Of a stretch of DNA of 64,000 nucleotides, positions 61,585 through 64,000 are shown piece by piece. The DNA comes from DRYS01 sp964491605. Its GTDB lineage: Archaea; Thermoproteota; CALKCG01; B24; DRYS01. The notes beneath the pieces are model-generated. The model had not been told where the DNA came from. It was given only the letters and a program-made list of their open reading frames with translations, and ran no database searches. The translations under genes and the position numbers were made by a program. Each line of letters opens with the position of its first letter. Within the stretch, counting starts at the first letter, position 1. The stretch is from contig CAZBGY010000003.1 in the NCBI GenBank assembly GCA_964491605.1, positions 1-64,000 of the forward strand. Direction: 5' to 3'.

Positions 61585-62436
61585 ATGAGGTTTAAGGTTA
61601 AGGTATTCGAGAGCTGCTACTGGATACCTGGATACGATTTCGAAAGTGAGATCATTTCTAGGGTTAGCCGTTATGCTAAGACTGGAGATTATCTGGTAAT
61701 CTCCGAGAAGGCTATATCTACCGCTTTAGGCTACCTAGTCGATGAGTCTAAGCTTAAACCCGGCTTATCTGCTAGGATTCTAGCCAGAATATGGATCCCA
61801 GTATTTTGGGGCTACCTACTCGGGGTCCTATGCGGCTTGAAGCCTAGCACGCTTGTTAAGCTTAGGAATTATCCGTATACTGAGGGGGTACGTCATAAGG
61901 AGGCTGCGATACGCTACGCAGGCCCGGTAGCTGCTTTAAAGCATTTCTCCGAAGGGGGATTGGATGTGAATAATCTACCGTATAGCTATGCATCCCTACC
62001 CCTACCAAGATGTGAAGCCCAGGAGTTAGCTTCTAGAATTAGGATGAAGCTAGCTAACAGATACGGATTAGATGTAACGGTGGTTATCGTAGATAGCGAT
62101 CATACGTTTAGCTGGAGATCGATATATCTATCCTCAAGACCAGCGGCCGACGGTATCATAAATCTCTCTACGTTAGGATTCATAATAGGTTCATCGTTAA
62201 GGTGGAAAGCTAGACCTACACCTATAGCTATATCAGGATCCTATGGAAGCTTAGAGGAGATTTTAGAGGTTTGTAGGATTGCCGATAAGACCATGGGATA
62301 CGGTCTAGGTAGAGATATATGGGATGTATCGTCTAAACTCGGTGTTCCACCTACTGGTTTAACGTGGAGTATCCTTATGATGTATACGCATAAACCCTAT
62401 GCTTTGATACGTAAACTCGATCAATACGTATCTTAA
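61585..62436 (+). CDS. CofE-like (F420-0:gamma-glutamyl ligase-like) protein
   Basis: A 283-residue protein with the CofE fold. TGDYLVISEKAISTALGYLV (about 33-52) is the family core, and VTVVIVDSDHTFSWRSIYLS (about 170-189) corresponds to the metal and GTP region of CofE (normally DTFGRPFR...G). The match is partial and the Arg-Gly motif is changed, so it may be an archaeal CofE homologue of another function, such as ligation to another acid. No F420 gene is near. It overlaps the convergent membrane protein gene by 4 bp. Confidence 0.6.
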   Translation: MRFKVKVFESCYWIPGYDFESEIISRVSRYAKTGDYLVISEKAISTALGYLVDESKLKPGLSARILARIWIPVFWGYLLGVLCGLKPSTLVKLRNYPYTEGVRHKEAAIRYAGPVAALKHFSEGGLDVNNLPYSYASLPLPRCEAQELASRIRMKLANRYGLDVTVVIVDSDHTFSWRSIYLSSRPAADGIINLSTLGFIIGSSLRWKARPTPIAISGSYGSLEEILEVCRIADKTMGYGLGRDIWDVSSKLGVPPTGLTWSILMMYTHKPYALIRKLDQYVS

Positions 62437-63221
62437 CTGATCTTGGATAGCTCTTCGAGGAGCCTATCCTCCATAACCTTATGCTCCCTGAAATGTTCGT
62501 TCGGATCCTTTGTAAGAGTATATATCCAGTAGAGTATGAAGAAGCCTAACGTAGCTATGGTAGCTACTATGTATACGGCCGTACTCCTATCTGGAAACTC
62601 GTAGTCTGAATGAAAGCTTATAGGCTTGAAGCTGGGATCAACCTCAACGGCAACCGATGAGAAGCTACTCAGCACATACCTCTCCATCTTACTATGAATA
62701 GAGAAATCCTTATTGAGGAAGTGGTATACATAGATGAGAATCGGTAAGCCTACTATAGGTATCAACTGCAGGATAGCCCATATGAATGCATCCCTTTCGC
62801 CCCATTCGTAGCCTGCATCTCTAATATCTCTTTCTAGAAGTTGAAGTTTACCCTTTACATATGCCCCCTTCTCGGTACTTACGACCACTATATAGTCTTT
62901 CATCGATTCGAATAGTTTTAAAACTCTTCTGAAATGCTTATTCCTCCTATCTATCCATCTATAAACGATGTATACGTTGAATAGATGCACTACTATCAGT
63001 ATGATGGATGTTACCGTATACCATACGATCGGAAAAATTATTACACCCGGCCTGAAGCGTGGATATATGAAGATACGTACACCTATCGTCGATACGTATA
63101 CGAGGATCAATAACAGTATGAACGGTAGTAGCGGAAGCCATACGGGCATTATACGATCAGTCTCCCTTCTAGCCTCGATACATCTACGTATATACTCTAG
63201 ATACTGCGGGTGTAAGGTCAA
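62433..63221 (-). CDS. Four-helix membrane protein of unknown function
   Basis: A 262-residue protein. Hydrophobic helices lie at about 27-49 (WLPLLPFILLLILVYVSTIG), 58-83 (VIIFPIVWYTVTSIILIVVH), 145-165 (FIWAILQLIPIVGLPILIYV) and 217-238 (VYIVATIATLGFFILYWIYT). The soluble loop 90-140 is charged. The C-terminal HFREHKVMEDRLLEELSKIS is helical. The family is not recognised. Confidence 0.6.
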   Translation of the reverse strand: MTLHPQYLEYIRRCIEARRETDRIMPVWLPLLPFILLLILVYVSTIGVRIFIYPRFRPGVIIFPIVWYTVTSIILIVVHLFNVYIVYRWIDRRNKHFRRVLKLFESMKDYIVVVSTEKGAYVKGKLQLLERDIRDAGYEWGERDAFIWAILQLIPIVGLPILIYVYHFLNKDFSIHSKMERYVLSSFSSVAVEVDPSFKPISFHSDYEFPDRSTAVYIVATIATLGFFILYWIYTLTKDPNEHFREHKVMEDRLLEELSKIS

Positions 63222-63320
63222 GCCATATCTCCATGAATAACCGCGATATATTAACCCTTACTACCTGGTTAGATACAGAACTCTTATCTAGGTCTCGTAT
63301 ACCGTTATACTATCCTAGTC

Positions 63321-64000
63321 ATGCCGATGGTGAAGATTGGTATAGTAGGTAAGACTAACACTGGTAAGACTACATTATTCAACGCTGCGACGCTGCTCAG
63401 AGCTGAGGTAGGCACATACCCATTTACGACTAAGAAGCCTAACGTAGGTATCGGGTATGCTAGAAGCTTCTGTGTATGCTCGGAATTCGGTGTTAAGGAT
63501 AATCCTAGAAACTCTATCTGTATAAGAGGTTTCAGATTCATACCGGTAGAGCTTATAGATCTGCCAGGACTCATTAAGGGTGCATGGATGGGCAAGGGTC
63601 TAGGCAACCAGTTCCTAACGGTAGCATCACAAGCCGATGCACTATTACACGTTGTAGATGCATCTGGTAGTATAAACCAGGCTGGTGAACTTGTAGCTCC
63701 AGGTATCGGCGACCCTATACAGGATGTACTCGATATAGAGGAGGAGCTTACGATGTGGCTCTACAAGATACTAGAGGGTAGTAGAGCTAAGATAATCAAG
63801 ATGCTTGAAAGCCGTACTACCAGGTTAATCCCAGCTCTAGTACAGCTACTCTCAGGTTTAAAGATAAATAAGGCTCATATAGAGGAGGCACTTAAGCTAT
63901 CAGACCTCTACGATAAGTCTTTCGAAAGATGGAGCAATGAGGAGTTGAAGCTATTCGCTACGAATCTTAGAAAAGTCTCTAAACCCACGGTGATAGTAGC
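63321..64000 (+). CDS. YchF/Obg-family GTPase, 5' part (runs off the window)
   Basis: The visible 226 codons begin MPMVKIGIVGKTNTGKTTLF, with P-loop GKTNTGKTT and switch region VGTYPFTTKKPNVG. Further on is ELIDLPGLIKGAWMGKGLGN (G3, DLPG, followed by the Obg-type GKGLGNQFL). It is related to the YchF/Ola1 branch and to archaeal Obg-like GTPases, which bind the ribosome. The N-terminus ATG 63321 could be replaced by ATG GTG at 63327. The gene continues past 64,000, so its C-terminal TGS domain, if any, is not seen. Confidence 0.88.
   Translation, partial: MPMVKIGIVGKTNTGKTTLFNAATLLRAEVGTYPFTTKKPNVGIGYARSFCVCSEFGVKDNPRNSICIRGFRFIPVELIDLPGLIKGAWMGKGLGNQFLTVASQADALLHVVDASGSINQAGELVAPGIGDPIQDVLDIEEELTMWLYKILEGSRAKIIKMLESRTTRLIPALVQLLSGLKINKAHIEEALKLSDLYDKSFERWSNEELKLFATNLRKVSKPTVIV

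Noticed and set aside
1..64000. CRISPR arrays, rRNA genes, complete insertion sequences
   Set aside because: No regularly spaced direct repeats, no conserved rRNA segments and no transposase gene with terminal repeats were seen.

Overview
The window is a thermophilic archaeal chromosome, most likely a member of the Thermoproteota (TACK) lineage. The evidence is its information-processing genes: archaeal AlaRS with an N-terminal zinc ribbon, aIF5B, aIF2-gamma, eS6, eL33 (L35Ae), TFB next to Gar1, TmcA, FAU-1, UPF0147/UPF0148/UPF0179 and an archaeal proteasome-assembly chaperone. tRNA introns with bulge-helix-bulge (BHB) splice motifs, TATA-type promoters and heavy use of ATA, AGG and AGA codons agree with this. 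I cannot name a genus.

Layout. 1-600: tRNA-Thr with a short ORF reading antisense into its 3' half, which looks like the N-terminal stub of an SSV-type integrase. 675-20,450: housekeeping core (RAM-domain protein, sulfatase-like enzyme, ArgH, glycosyltransferases, RpiA, FAU-1, MarC, radical SAM, TmcA, AlaS). 20,560-31,900: translation and transcription core (aIF5B, eS6, aIF2-gamma, PIN, TFB, Gar1, an m5C methyltransferase) with inositol phosphate synthase and a GH4 enzyme. 31,900-39,000: sugar and organic-acid metabolism (lactate permease family, MDR dehydrogenase, sugar isomerase, GH2 beta-glycosidase). 39,000-47,000: CooC-like ATPase, a polysaccharide flippase, AhcY, ThiL, small heat-shock protein, hydrogenase-type protease, tRNA-Leu. 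47,000-58,300: an accessory, pseudogene-rich stretch holding an intact superoxide dismutase, an intact dtxR-feoA-feoB iron operon with a 24-bp palindromic operator, and a NifX/MtrH/zinc-ribbon/tryptophan-rich cluster. Between these lie decayed ferritin-like, ArsC-like, MoaD-like, MinD-like, MBL and vapBC genes. 58,300-64,000: amidohydrolase, transglutaminase-like protein, tRNA-Gln with two introns, eL33, a CofE-like protein and the start of a YchF/Obg-type GTPase.

The most striking observation is in the aIF5B gene. The reading frame is interrupted by a 24-nt segment carrying an in-frame TAA, inserted between the P-loop and the switch-I threonine. This segment folds with its flanks into a textbook hBHBh' splice motif, so it looks like an archaeal mRNA intron removed by the tRNA splicing endonuclease. 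The same window has a tRNA-Gln with two BHB introns, one of them non-canonical (position 29/30), which fits a broad-specificity endonuclease.

Other notable points are a compact non-coding element at 35,777-35,889 with nested perfect helices plus a 9-bp pseudoknot (a candidate structured RNA), a set of decayed genes whose in-frame stops can nearly all be read as C-to-T or G-to-A changes, and two otherwise good genes broken only at a run of five G. No CRISPR array, rRNA gene or complete insertion sequence was seen.
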